Shown one piece after another: positions 1-5,559 of a stretch of 6,934 nt of DNA; the first letter of the stretch is position 1, and each line of letters opens with the position of its first letter. Source of the DNA: JBFYTX01 sp964442335. GTDB taxonomy: Bacteria; Chloroflexota; Dehalococcoidia; Dehalococcoidales; RBG-16-60-22. Under the pieces are notes generated by a model that saw nothing but the letters and a program-made list of their open reading frames with translations, did not search any database and was not told the origin of the DNA. A program made the translations under genes and the position numbers. The stretch lies in assembly GCA_964442335.1 (NCBI GenBank), contig CAYTZI010000119.1, positions 1 to 6,934 of the forward strand, in the 5' to 3' direction.

Positions 1-1544
1 TCATGGACCAGGAGGCCAGGCGCCAGTTTCAGGAGCTCATGGACATGCTCAAACGCAGCGCCATGTCGTCTTTCGCTAAAGACATGACGCAGAGGCTCAA
101 GAACATGGACGCCGGTTCCCTCGCCGCCATGAGGCATTTCATGGAGGCCATCAACCAGATGCTGGAGGCGCGGCGGCGGGGGGAAGAGCCGGATTTCCAG
201 GGCTTCATGAAGCAGTTCGGCGACTTCTTCGGGGATAATCCGCCGAAAAACCTCGACGAGCTTATCGAGCGCCTTCAGCAGCAGATGGCCCAGGCGGCGG
301 CGTTGATGGAAAGCCTCTCCCCGGCGGACAGACAGGAGCTCCAGGACCTCATCGATTCCATGCTGGACGAGTCCACCAAGTACGAGATGGCCAAAATGAT
401 GGCGAACATGGAGTCGCTTTCCCCCGGCTGGCTCACCCCGCAGCGTTACCCGTTTTCCGGGGACGAATCGCTGTCCTACGCTGAAGCCCTGAAGCTGATG
501 GAGCAGCTCCAGAAGATGGACCGGCTCGAAGGGCAGTTCCAGGACTCGCGGTATGACGACTCCCTTGACGATGTCGACGAGCGGCTTGTCAGGGAGCTCC
601 TGGGCGATAGCGCCGCCGAAGAGCTTAAAAGGATGCGCGAGATAACGAAAATGCTGGAGGAGGCCGGCTATATCCGCAAGAAGCGCGGCCGCTACGAGCT
701 TACGCCCCGCGGCATGAGGAAAATCGGTGAGAAGGCGCTGAACACGGTCTTCGCCAGCCTGAAGAAAGACCGCGGCGGCAGCCACAGCACCAGGCAGAGA
801 GGGGGCGGCGGGGAAAGGACCGACGAGACCAAGAGGTACGAGTTCGGGGACGATTTCGATATAAATCTCCAGGGGACGTTTGCCAACGCCCTGCTGCGCC
901 GGCCGCAGGTGCCGGTAAAAATCAAGGTCGACGACTTCGAGGTGTTCCGGCAGGAGCAGGCGACGCGTTCCGCCACGGTCATCATGCTCGATATGAGCCT
1001 GTCCATGCGGATGAACGGTAATTTCGAGGCGGCCAAAATAGTCTCGATAGCCCTCAACTCTTTAATCGCCGGCAAGTTCCCCAAGGACAGCCTGTATATC
1101 CTGGGCTTTTCCAGCATCGCCAGGCGCATGACCCCGGAAGAACTGACCTATATCACCTGGGACGACTTCACACCGTATACCAATATGCAGCACGGGTTTA
1201 TGCTGGCGAGGAAACTGCTGGAGAAAGACCGCAGCGCCAATAAACAGATAATTATGATTTCCGACGGCCAGCCGACCTCTCATATCGAAAACGGCCGTAT
1301 CGTCTTTCACCTGCCGACCACCCAGCGGTGCATCGACGTGACGTTGCGGGAGGTGACCAACTGCACCCGCGCGGGCATCGTTATCAACACCTTCATGCTG
1401 CCCAGCCATGATATTTTCAACATGTTCGTCGACCGCATGGCGCGGCTGAACCGCGGGCGGGTCTTTTTCACCGAGCCCGGCGACCTCGGTAAGTACATCA
1501 TCGTCGATTATATCAACAACAAAAGGACCAAGTTCAGTTCTTGA
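1..1544 (+). CDS. vWA-domain protein, COG4867-like (5'-partial)
   Basis: Likely cytosolic protein with a C-terminal von Willebrand factor A domain, a metal-dependent protein-interaction module. Numbering is from the ATG at 3. The first ~200 residues are charged, Met/Gln-rich and helical. Residues 206-246 look like a winged helix, containing LEEAGYIRKKRGRYELTPRG. The vWA domain spans about 320-505 with an intact MIDAS: D330-x-S332-x-S334, T393 in YTNMQHG, D421 in ISDGQPT. The reading frame is open to the left edge, and the two bases before the ATG fit the end of a Phe codon. Homologues I recall from Actinobacteria (Rv0959-like, about 650 residues) carry a similar F-M/V-D-x-EAR segment internally, so about 130-160 N-terminal residues are probably missing and the ATG at 3 is probably internal. 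In those genomes an AAA+/Mg-chelatase-like ATPase often lies next door. Here a different type of ATPase follows. Family assignment is confident; the cellular role is unknown. Confidence 0.88.
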   Translation, partial: MDQEARRQFQELMDMLKRSAMSSFAKDMTQRLKNMDAGSLAAMRHFMEAINQMLEARRRGEEPDFQGFMKQFGDFFGDNPPKNLDELIERLQQQMAQAAALMESLSPADRQELQDLIDSMLDESTKYEMAKMMANMESLSPGWLTPQRYPFSGDESLSYAEALKLMEQLQKMDRLEGQFQDSRYDDSLDDVDERLVRELLGDSAAEELKRMREITKMLEEAGYIRKKRGRYELTPRGMRKIGEKALNTVFASLKKDRGGSHSTRQRGGGGERTDETKRYEFGDDFDINLQGTFANALLRRPQVPVKIKVDDFEVFRQEQATRSATVIMLDMSLSMRMNGNFEAAKIVSIALNSLIAGKFPKDSLYILGFSSIARRMTPEELTYITWDDFTPYTNMQHGFMLARKLLEKDRSANKQIIMISDGQPTSHIENGRIVFHLPTTQRCIDVTLREVTNCTRAGIVINTFMLPSHDIFNMFVDRMARLNRGRVFFTEPGDLGKYIIVDYINNKRTKFSS

Positions 1545-1580
1545 GTCGTGTTCCGTGAGTTTCCCGGTATCATGAGGAAT

Positions 1581-1587
1581 AAAGAGG
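1581..1587 (+). promoter_or_regulatory. Ribosome binding site deciding the ATPase start
   Basis: AAAGAGG lies 5 bases before the ATG at 1593. The reading frame opens earlier, with a GTG at 1548 and an ATG at 1572, but neither has a comparable purine-rich site. This favours 1593 as the start. Confidence 0.65.
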
Positions 1588-1592
1588 CATCA

Positions 1593-2387
1593 ATGACATA
1601 CTCCCGTTGGTGGTGGGGCCTGAAGGAAGATGACAGGCTTTCGGTTATCGACCTCGTTGATGCCGGCACCCTCGACTATAAGACCGTCGGCCTGCTCTGG
1701 CTCCTGATGGAGCGGCGGGCCTCGCTGCTGGTAGCCGCCGGGCCCAGCTTTGCGGGAAAGTCCACCCTCCTGCACGCCCTGCTGGACTTTCTGCCTCCCG
1801 ATATTGAGCAGGTGGCTTTGCGCGGCTATGCCGAGGACTTCAAATTAACCGGCATCGGCAGGCCGGAGAAGACCTTTCTTGTCACCGAGGAAATCAGCAA
1901 CCACAGCTATGAGTACCTCTGGGGCCGCCAGGTCGTTAGGGCCCTCGAGCTGATACCCGGGGGTTACGCTCTGGGCGGCACGATTCATGCCCGGAACATA
2001 AAGGAAGTCGCCTACGTTCTCAATGCCCTCGGGGCGCCTTTATCATTGATTGCGGGACTGGGTGTTGTCGTGACGCTCCAGGTCAGGCGCGGCCGCTATT
2101 ATGATGACGAACCCCTCCGCTATGTGGATACGGTAAGCACCTTGAGTCTCAGCAAGGAAGGGCTGACCGCCCAGTTTCTGGCCGCCCGGCATTCGGCGGA
2201 GGAAAAGTTCCTCTATCCCCCGGAGCAGACCCTGCGTGACGCCCTTTCCGGCAAGTTCGCCGTCAGTTGCGACCAGCCTTTCTCCGAGATGGACCGCCGC
2301 GCCGGCTTTTTAAGGCGGCTCAGCGATGAAGGCGTATCCTCGCGTGAAGAGGTAAGGAAAAGGCTTTCGGAATACAGCCGGTCGTAG
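1593..2387 (+). CDS. Compact VirB11/PilT-like secretion-type ATPase
   Basis: A 264-residue P-loop ATPase resembling the type II/IV secretion ATPase superfamily (GspE/PilT/VirB11/CpaF). Numbering is from the ATG at 1593. Walker A is GPSFAGKST at 50-58. A Walker-B-like strand TFLVTEE ends in E99/E100, matching the LVGE segment of PilT-type proteins. A His-box-like GGTIHARN lies at 128-135. The C-terminal ~100 residues are charged and not recognised. The protein lacks the large N-terminal domain of GspE/PilB and has no tetracysteine motif, so it is close to a bare motor domain. It starts 48 bases after the vWA gene stop on the same strand, which suggests co-transcription. No pilin, membrane platform protein or secretin gene is in the window, so a role in pilus assembly or secretion cannot be claimed. 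It may instead work with the vWA protein. Superfamily is fairly sure; function is unknown. Confidence 0.82.
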   Translation: MTYSRWWWGLKEDDRLSVIDLVDAGTLDYKTVGLLWLLMERRASLLVAAGPSFAGKSTLLHALLDFLPPDIEQVALRGYAEDFKLTGIGRPEKTFLVTEEISNHSYEYLWGRQVVRALELIPGGYALGGTIHARNIKEVAYVLNALGAPLSLIAGLGVVVTLQVRRGRYYDDEPLRYVDTVSTLSLSKEGLTAQFLAARHSAEEKFLYPPEQTLRDALSGKFAVSCDQPFSEMDRRAGFLRRLSDEGVSSREEVRKRLSEYSRS

Positions 2388-2491
2388 AATTGCGCCCCTA
2401 ACGTTTCCCGTTCTCGCCGCAGACTTATGCTTTCTTTGTTGCCCTTGACTATACATCGTCATCGGATTTCCGTTGATTGTAAATATCATGT

Positions 2492-2520
2492 TTGAATATT
2501 GCCCGGTTACTAACTATAAT
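2492..2520 (+). promoter_or_regulatory. Sigma-70-type promoter for the sulfatase-like/DUF169 pair
   Basis: A perfect -10 TATAAT at 2515-2520 is preceded, after a 17-base spacer, by a 4-of-6 -35 TTGAAT at 2492-2497. The expected transcription start near 2527 gives a leader of about 47 bases before the ATG at 2574. The rest of the 186-base gap (2388-2573) is AT-richer than the genes. I see no hairpin followed by a T-run after the ATPase stop. Confidence 0.6.
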
Positions 2521-2561
2521 CTTGGATAGCGGAATTACGGAAACAGCAAATAAATACTGAA

Positions 2562-2568
2562 GTGAGGT
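2562..2568 (+). promoter_or_regulatory. Ribosome binding site deciding the sulfatase-like start
   Basis: GTGAGGT lies 5 bases before the ATG at 2574. The frame could also open at the GTG at 2562, but that codon is part of the Shine-Dalgarno sequence itself. Starting at 2574 gives MNVIWVVSDSLRRD, a typical N-terminus for this family. Confidence 0.7.
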
Positions 2569-2573
2569 CGGCC

Positions 2574-3953
2574 ATGAACGTTATCTGGGTAGTCTCCGAC
2601 AGCCTGCGGCGGGATGCCGTCGGCGCTTACGGCAATAAAAAAATGCATACCCCTGCCATCGATGCCCTGGCTGCTAAGTCCGTCCTTTTCGATAAGTACT
2701 ATATCGGGAGTTTCCCCACCATGCCCACCCGGGCCGACTACCTGACCGGGCGCTGGACGGTCTCCTTCATGTCCTGGGAGCCGCTCCCGAAACAGCTGGT
2801 TACCCTGCCGCAAGTCTTGACCGGCGGCGGCGTGCATACCTCGGCGATGGTGGATACCCCCTTTTTCATCCGACATGAAATGAACTACGACCGCGGTTTT
2901 ATCAGCTTCGAGGAAATCCCCGGTCAGCTCTGGATGGCCAGGGGCAGCGACCCCCGGCAGCGGGGAGGCCTGTGGGAGCGGAAAACATCGGTGGAGGCGG
3001 ACTGCTGCGCCGCCCAGACCTTCTCCAAAGCTATGCAGTGGCTGGAGCTGAACTATAAAGAAAATTTCTTTTTATATATCGATACCTGGGACCCGCATGA
3101 GCCGTGGAACGCTCCGGACTATTTCACCAGGCTTTATATGCCGGACTACGATGGTGAAATCGTCCGGCCGCTTTACGGGCGCTGGCCTGAAAATCCCAAT
3201 TATACCGAGGCTAAAGTTAAAAAAGCCTACGCCACCTATTGCGGCGAGGTGACCATGGTGGACACGTCTTTCGGGTACCTGATGCGCAGGGTGGAAAACC
3301 TGGGGCTGCTGGAGAACACCGCCATCATCTTTACCAGCGACCACGGCTACTACTTCGGCGAGCACGGCGGTCTCTTCGGGAAAATGGTCTTCGCCAAAGA
3401 CACTGACGGGCAGTCGGGCAGGAACGAAATCGGTATCTGGTCGCGTTCCCCTTACTATGAAGAGGTCACGCATGTTCCCCTCCTGATTTATATCCCCGGA
3501 GTGCCTGCCGGAACGTATGGCGGGATTACCTCGGCGATTGACCTGATGCCGACGGTGCTGGACATCATGGGGCAAAAAGCTCCCGATACCGTCGAGGGAC
3601 GTTCCTTGCTGCCGATGATGAATAATCCCAATTTGCCCGGCTATGAGCACGTTTTTAGCAGCTCGTCCTTCGTAAACGCAGGCGAGACCGATAACTCGGT
3701 GGACGGCGTGACCCGCCTGGCCGAAAAAGCCTCCATGGCCACGGTCACCACCGATGAATGGACCCTGCTATACGATATCGAGCCCGGCGGCTCCGAGCTT
3801 TATAATATCAAGACCGACCCCAGGCAGGAGAAAAACGTCATCGGCCAGTACCGGGACATAGCGGAGGAACTGCATGGACTGTTCGTCAAGCACATGAAGG
3901 ATACCAAAGTACCCCAGGCGAAAATGAGACCACGCCTGGAGCTGCGGATATGA
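2574..3953 (+). CDS. Sulfatase-family hydrolase with Thr at the nucleophile position
   Basis: A 459-residue member of the sulfatase branch of the alkaline phosphatase superfamily, likely a metal-dependent hydrolase of sulfate, phosphate or phosphonate esters. Visible family elements: the N-terminal metal site VVSDSLRRD (D9, with Ser where the second Asp usually is); the nucleophile loop FPTMPTRADYLTGR; the DTWDPHEPW segment (D170-W178, H175); the metal pair D256-H257 in FTSDHGYYFGEHGG; K270; H300 in EVTHVPLLIYIPG; and the C-terminal LYNIKTDP at 409-416. In true type I sulfatases the loop reads C/S-x-P-x-R and the Cys or Ser becomes formylglycine. Here the position is T49 (T-M-P-T-R), which cannot be converted. 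It could act directly, as Thr does in related nucleotide pyrophosphatases and phosphonoacetate hydrolase. No signal peptide is seen, so it is probably cytoplasmic. The gene ends with TGA followed in frame by TAA and lies 59 bases before the DUF169 gene. Superfamily is very sure; substrate is unknown. Confidence 0.92.
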   Translation: MNVIWVVSDSLRRDAVGAYGNKKMHTPAIDALAAKSVLFDKYYIGSFPTMPTRADYLTGRWTVSFMSWEPLPKQLVTLPQVLTGGGVHTSAMVDTPFFIRHEMNYDRGFISFEEIPGQLWMARGSDPRQRGGLWERKTSVEADCCAAQTFSKAMQWLELNYKENFFLYIDTWDPHEPWNAPDYFTRLYMPDYDGEIVRPLYGRWPENPNYTEAKVKKAYATYCGEVTMVDTSFGYLMRRVENLGLLENTAIIFTSDHGYYFGEHGGLFGKMVFAKDTDGQSGRNEIGIWSRSPYYEEVTHVPLLIYIPGVPAGTYGGITSAIDLMPTVLDIMGQKAPDTVEGRSLLPMMNNPNLPGYEHVFSSSSFVNAGETDNSVDGVTRLAEKASMATVTTDEWTLLYDIEPGGSELYNIKTDPRQEKNVIGQYRDIAEELHGLFVKHMKDTKVPQAKMRPRLELRI

Positions 3954-4012
3954 TAAACAGCGGCGCGCTGCGGCCCTGCCTGCGTTAACGAATATCATCA
4001 CGGGGGTTAAAC

Positions 4013-4765
4013 ATGGGAGCGACAAGACGAGATTATTCGGTATTCGGCAAGTTCGATTTTACCCACAAACCCGTTGGCGTAAAGTTCCTGCTCAACAGAC
4101 CGGCCGGCATCGAGCGGCTGGATAAAAGCATTCCCATCTGCCAGATGCTGAGGGAGGCGCAGGAAAGCCGTCCGTTTTACGCCTCTTCGGACAATTTTTC
4201 CTGCGTTGACAGGCTGCTGCTGGGATTTATCGAGCCCGAGCCGACCGTGGAGAGCGGGCAGATAGGCTATAAAGAAAAAATTTACCAGGAAGCGCGGGCC
4301 AACCGGAGGATATACCAGTACGTGCCCAGGTTCGATAAAGGCACGGTGCGGTACGTGGCTTTCTCGCGGGTGGACGAGCTGCCTTTTGAGCCGGACCTGC
4401 TGGTGATAACCGCCCGGCCCGACCAGGCGGAGATAGTGCTCAGAGCGCTGAGTTATTCCACCGGCAGGCCGCTGACCAGCAAATTTACTCCGGTGCTGTC
4501 CTGCGCCTGGATTTTCTTTCACCCCTTCTTCAGCGGCGAGGTGAACTATACCATGACCGGGCTCGGCTATGGCATCAGGATAAAAAAGCTGTTCCCGGAG
4601 GGCATGGCGCTGATATCCGTCCCTTACGACCACATTCCCATGCTGATAGAAAACCTTGAGGAAATGGAGTGGGAGCTTCCCATGACGCTCCTCAGTGATG
4701 AAGAGAAGCCTGGATACTCCGCCGGTATAATTGAGGAGATAGGCCGGGAATATAAAAACGGCTGA
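4013..4765 (+). CDS. DUF169 domain protein (COG2043-like)
   Basis: A 250-residue soluble protein that I recognise as DUF169, a family of unknown function common in anaerobic archaea and bacteria. Supporting features are the N-terminal PVGVKFL segment (20-26), the IPICQML stretch with C43, the NFSCVDRLLLGF stretch with C64 (16 residues after the AQESRPFY segment begins), a predicted alpha/beta core with PDLLVITARPDQ at 127-138, and C164 in PVLSCAW. The three cysteines could bind a metal or cofactor, but this is inference. The start ATG at 4013 is preceded by GGGGGT (4002-4007) at 5 bases. It probably forms an operon with the sulfatase-like gene upstream. I see no clear promoter in the 59-base gap, only a 5-bp stem at 3958-3970 without a T-run. 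Its 3' end faces the helix-turn-helix gene with only 12 bases between the stop codons. Confidence 0.85.
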   Translation: MGATRRDYSVFGKFDFTHKPVGVKFLLNRPAGIERLDKSIPICQMLREAQESRPFYASSDNFSCVDRLLLGFIEPEPTVESGQIGYKEKIYQEARANRRIYQYVPRFDKGTVRYVAFSRVDELPFEPDLLVITARPDQAEIVLRALSYSTGRPLTSKFTPVLSCAWIFFHPFFSGEVNYTMTGLGYGIRIKKLFPEGMALISVPYDHIPMLIENLEEMEWELPMTLLSDEEKPGYSAGIIEEIGREYKNG

Positions 4766-4777
4766 AAACCCGTATTT

Positions 4778-5239
4778 TTATTCAAGCAACTGAAGGGTCT
4801 TGACGATGTAGTCCGGGCTCCCAAACAGCGTGAACCTCGCCTTGTTTTGTTTTTCGACGTAATCGTAATGGAACTTTGCCGGAGAATCATCCTTTTTGCT
4901 GTTTATCACGGTAACCAGCTTCTCGTAAATCCGGTGCCCTTCCTTTGAGTCCTCGCAATAGCAGTCGATAATAGCGCAGACCTGCGTTTTCCCCTGGATA
5001 TCGCTGTGCCCGTTTACAAAATTTGAGACTTGCCGCTTGTTATTGTCTGAAAAATCACCCAGAAAAACGCTGTTGTTGAACAGATTTTTTATATTTTCCA
5101 TGGTAAACCTCCATTGCCCTCCTATTTTGCGCCCCTTCAAGGTCCCGTTTTTCAGGTAGTTCCTGATGGTCCGGGTAGTGAAAGAGGTCATCTTCGCGAC
5201 GTCTTCTACCGTATAAAGTTTTTCAAACTCACTGGTCAT
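4778..5239 (-). CDS. Excisionase/MerR-type helix-turn-helix protein with unassigned C-terminal domain
   Basis: A 153-residue probable DNA-binding regulator. Residues 8-54 form an HTH_17 (excisionase-type winged helix): LYTVEDVAKMTS, then TTRTIRNYLKNGTLKGRKIG, then GQWRFTMENIKNLF. An Asn/Asp-rich linker (about 56-85) leads to a C-terminal part of about 70 residues. Its pattern of strand (QVCAIIDCYC), helix (SKEGHRIYEKLVTVI), two strands (AKFHYDYV, ARFTLFGS) and helix (YIVKTLQLL) suggests a ferredoxin-like or ACT-like sensor fold; this is inference. Three clustered cysteines (C88, C93, C95) could sense metal or redox state. The start ATG (5239-5237) has AAGGTG 8 bases upstream. The gene is visibly AT-richer than its neighbours. 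A strong promoter covered by phased repeats lies just upstream, so autoregulation is likely. It stands tail to tail with the DUF169 gene. There is no integrase nearby, so a phage-excisionase role is not supported. Confidence 0.82.
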   Translation of the reverse strand: MTSEFEKLYTVEDVAKMTSFTTRTIRNYLKNGTLKGRKIGGQWRFTMENIKNLFNNSVFLGDFSDNNKRQVSNFVNGHSDIQGKTQVCAIIDCYCEDSKEGHRIYEKLVTVINSKKDDSPAKFHYDYVEKQNKARFTLFGSPDYIVKTLQLLE

Positions 5240-5268
5240 ATTCGTGACACCTTTTCATCATCATTATT

Positions 5269-5328
5269 TTTCATTATATTTCATATATTTTCATTTGTCA
5301 AGATAATATTTCATAATATTTCATATAT
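5269..5328. repeat. 10-bp phased TTTCAT repeat array (candidate operator)
   Basis: Six consecutive 10-bp units start at 5269, 5279, 5289, 5299, 5309 and 5319. Five begin with TTTCAT (ATGAAA on the minus strand) and most continue with AT-rich bases; for example TTTCATATAT occurs at both 5279 and 5319. The unit at 5299 is degenerate where the -35 element falls. A further out-of-phase TTTCAT is at 5253. One unit per helical turn puts all copies on one face of the DNA. Together they cover the promoter of the helix-turn-helix gene, which suggests cooperative binding by that protein or another regulator. Intrinsic bending is an alternative. Confidence 0.7.
5273..5301 (-). promoter_or_regulatory. 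Perfect-consensus sigma-70 promoter of the helix-turn-helix gene
   Basis: On the minus strand a perfect TTGACA (5301-5296) and a perfect TATAAT (5278-5273) are separated by exactly 17 bases. The predicted start near 5266 gives a leader of about 27 bases carrying AAGGTG before the ATG. Because the promoter is so strong and lies inside the repeat array, it is probably held down by a repressor. Confidence 0.8.
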
Positions 5329-5355
5329 TGATAGCTCTCATATAAAACTTATATT
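5328..5355 (+). promoter_or_regulatory. Possible divergent promoter toward the presenilin-type gene
   Basis: TTGATA (5328-5333, 5 of 6) and TATATT (5350-5355, 5 of 6) are separated by 16 bases. It would start near 5362, about 200 bases before the protease ATG. The region is AT-rich, so a chance match is possible. Confidence 0.35.
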
Positions 5356-5362
5356 TTATATG
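5339..5362. repeat. Perfect 9-bp inverted repeat
   Basis: CATATAAAA (5339-5347) and TTTTATATG (5354-5362) are exact reverse complements around a 6-base centre. They overlap the spacer and -10 of the possible plus-strand promoter, so this could be a dimer-binding operator. No T-run follows, and with almost only A-T pairs it would be a poor terminator. Confidence 0.55.
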
Positions 5363-5459
5363 ATTGACCGGCGTGTGATGATTATTGTATCCTGCTTTAT
5401 GCCCCTGAATATCACATTGTAAGGCGACCCTTGAGAGTACCGGGCGTGCGCGGAACACT

Positions 5460-5531
5460 GGCCTGAAACTCGGGCTGGAGCGCCCTGGCCGGAAACTGCT
5501 ACTATAGTGTAACAGGCTAATGACCGGAAAC
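5460..5531 (+). repeat. Three copies of a GGCCGGAAAC-like motif
   Basis: GGCCTGAAAC (5460-5469), GGCCGGAAAC (5487-5496) and GACCGGAAAC (5522-5531) each differ from the middle copy by at most one base. The spacings are 27 and 35 bases. They lie within 100 bases upstream of the presenilin-type gene and could be activator or repressor sites. The motif is short, so chance is possible. Confidence 0.4.
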
Positions 5532-5559
5532 CCGCGTTAAACGTTATATATACTGGAAT

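Larger units (their letters stand above)
5240..5559. other. 320-base intergenic region between the regulator and protease genes
   Basis: No convincing gene lies here. The left part (about 5250-5365) is very AT-rich and holds the regulator's promoter, the TTTCAT repeat array and an inverted repeat. The right part (about 5423-5540) is GC-richer and holds three GGCCGGAAAC-like motifs. Open frames running into it lack coding character and family resemblance. The two flanking genes diverge from it, so it probably contains promoters for both. Confidence 0.7.

Noticed and set aside
3072..3650. A 192-codon minus-strand open frame under the sulfatase-like gene
   Set aside because: The plus strand here encodes the metal-binding core of the hydrolase; the minus frame shows no motifs.
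3958..3970. Small hairpin (CAGCG, GCG loop, CGCTG) after the sulfatase-like stop as a terminator
   Set aside because: Only a 5-bp stem and no T-run follows; more likely chance within a GC-rich spacer.
4007..4633. A 208-codon open frame on the minus strand under the DUF169 gene
   Set aside because: It lies antisense to a recognisable DUF169 gene, resembles no family I know, and has the His/Pro/Gly/Arg-rich composition of an antisense shadow.
4778..5239. Phage excisionase and attachment site
   Set aside because: The domain is of the excisionase type, but no integrase, phage genes or direct att repeats are visible, and many chromosomal regulators share this fold.
5269..5328. CRISPR array or replication-origin iterons
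   Set aside because: The units are 10 bp and contiguous with no unique spacers, and no replication initiator gene is nearby; overlap with a perfect promoter favours an operator.
5114..5422. A 102-codon plus-strand open frame across the regulator's 5' end and the AT-rich repeats
   Set aside because: Its hydrophobic Phe/Ile/Ser-rich stretch comes from translating the TTTCAT repeats, and it is antisense to the helix-turn-helix coding region.
5472..5485. GGGC...GCCC inverted repeat as a terminator or small RNA
   Set aside because: The stem is only 4 bp and no T-run follows.
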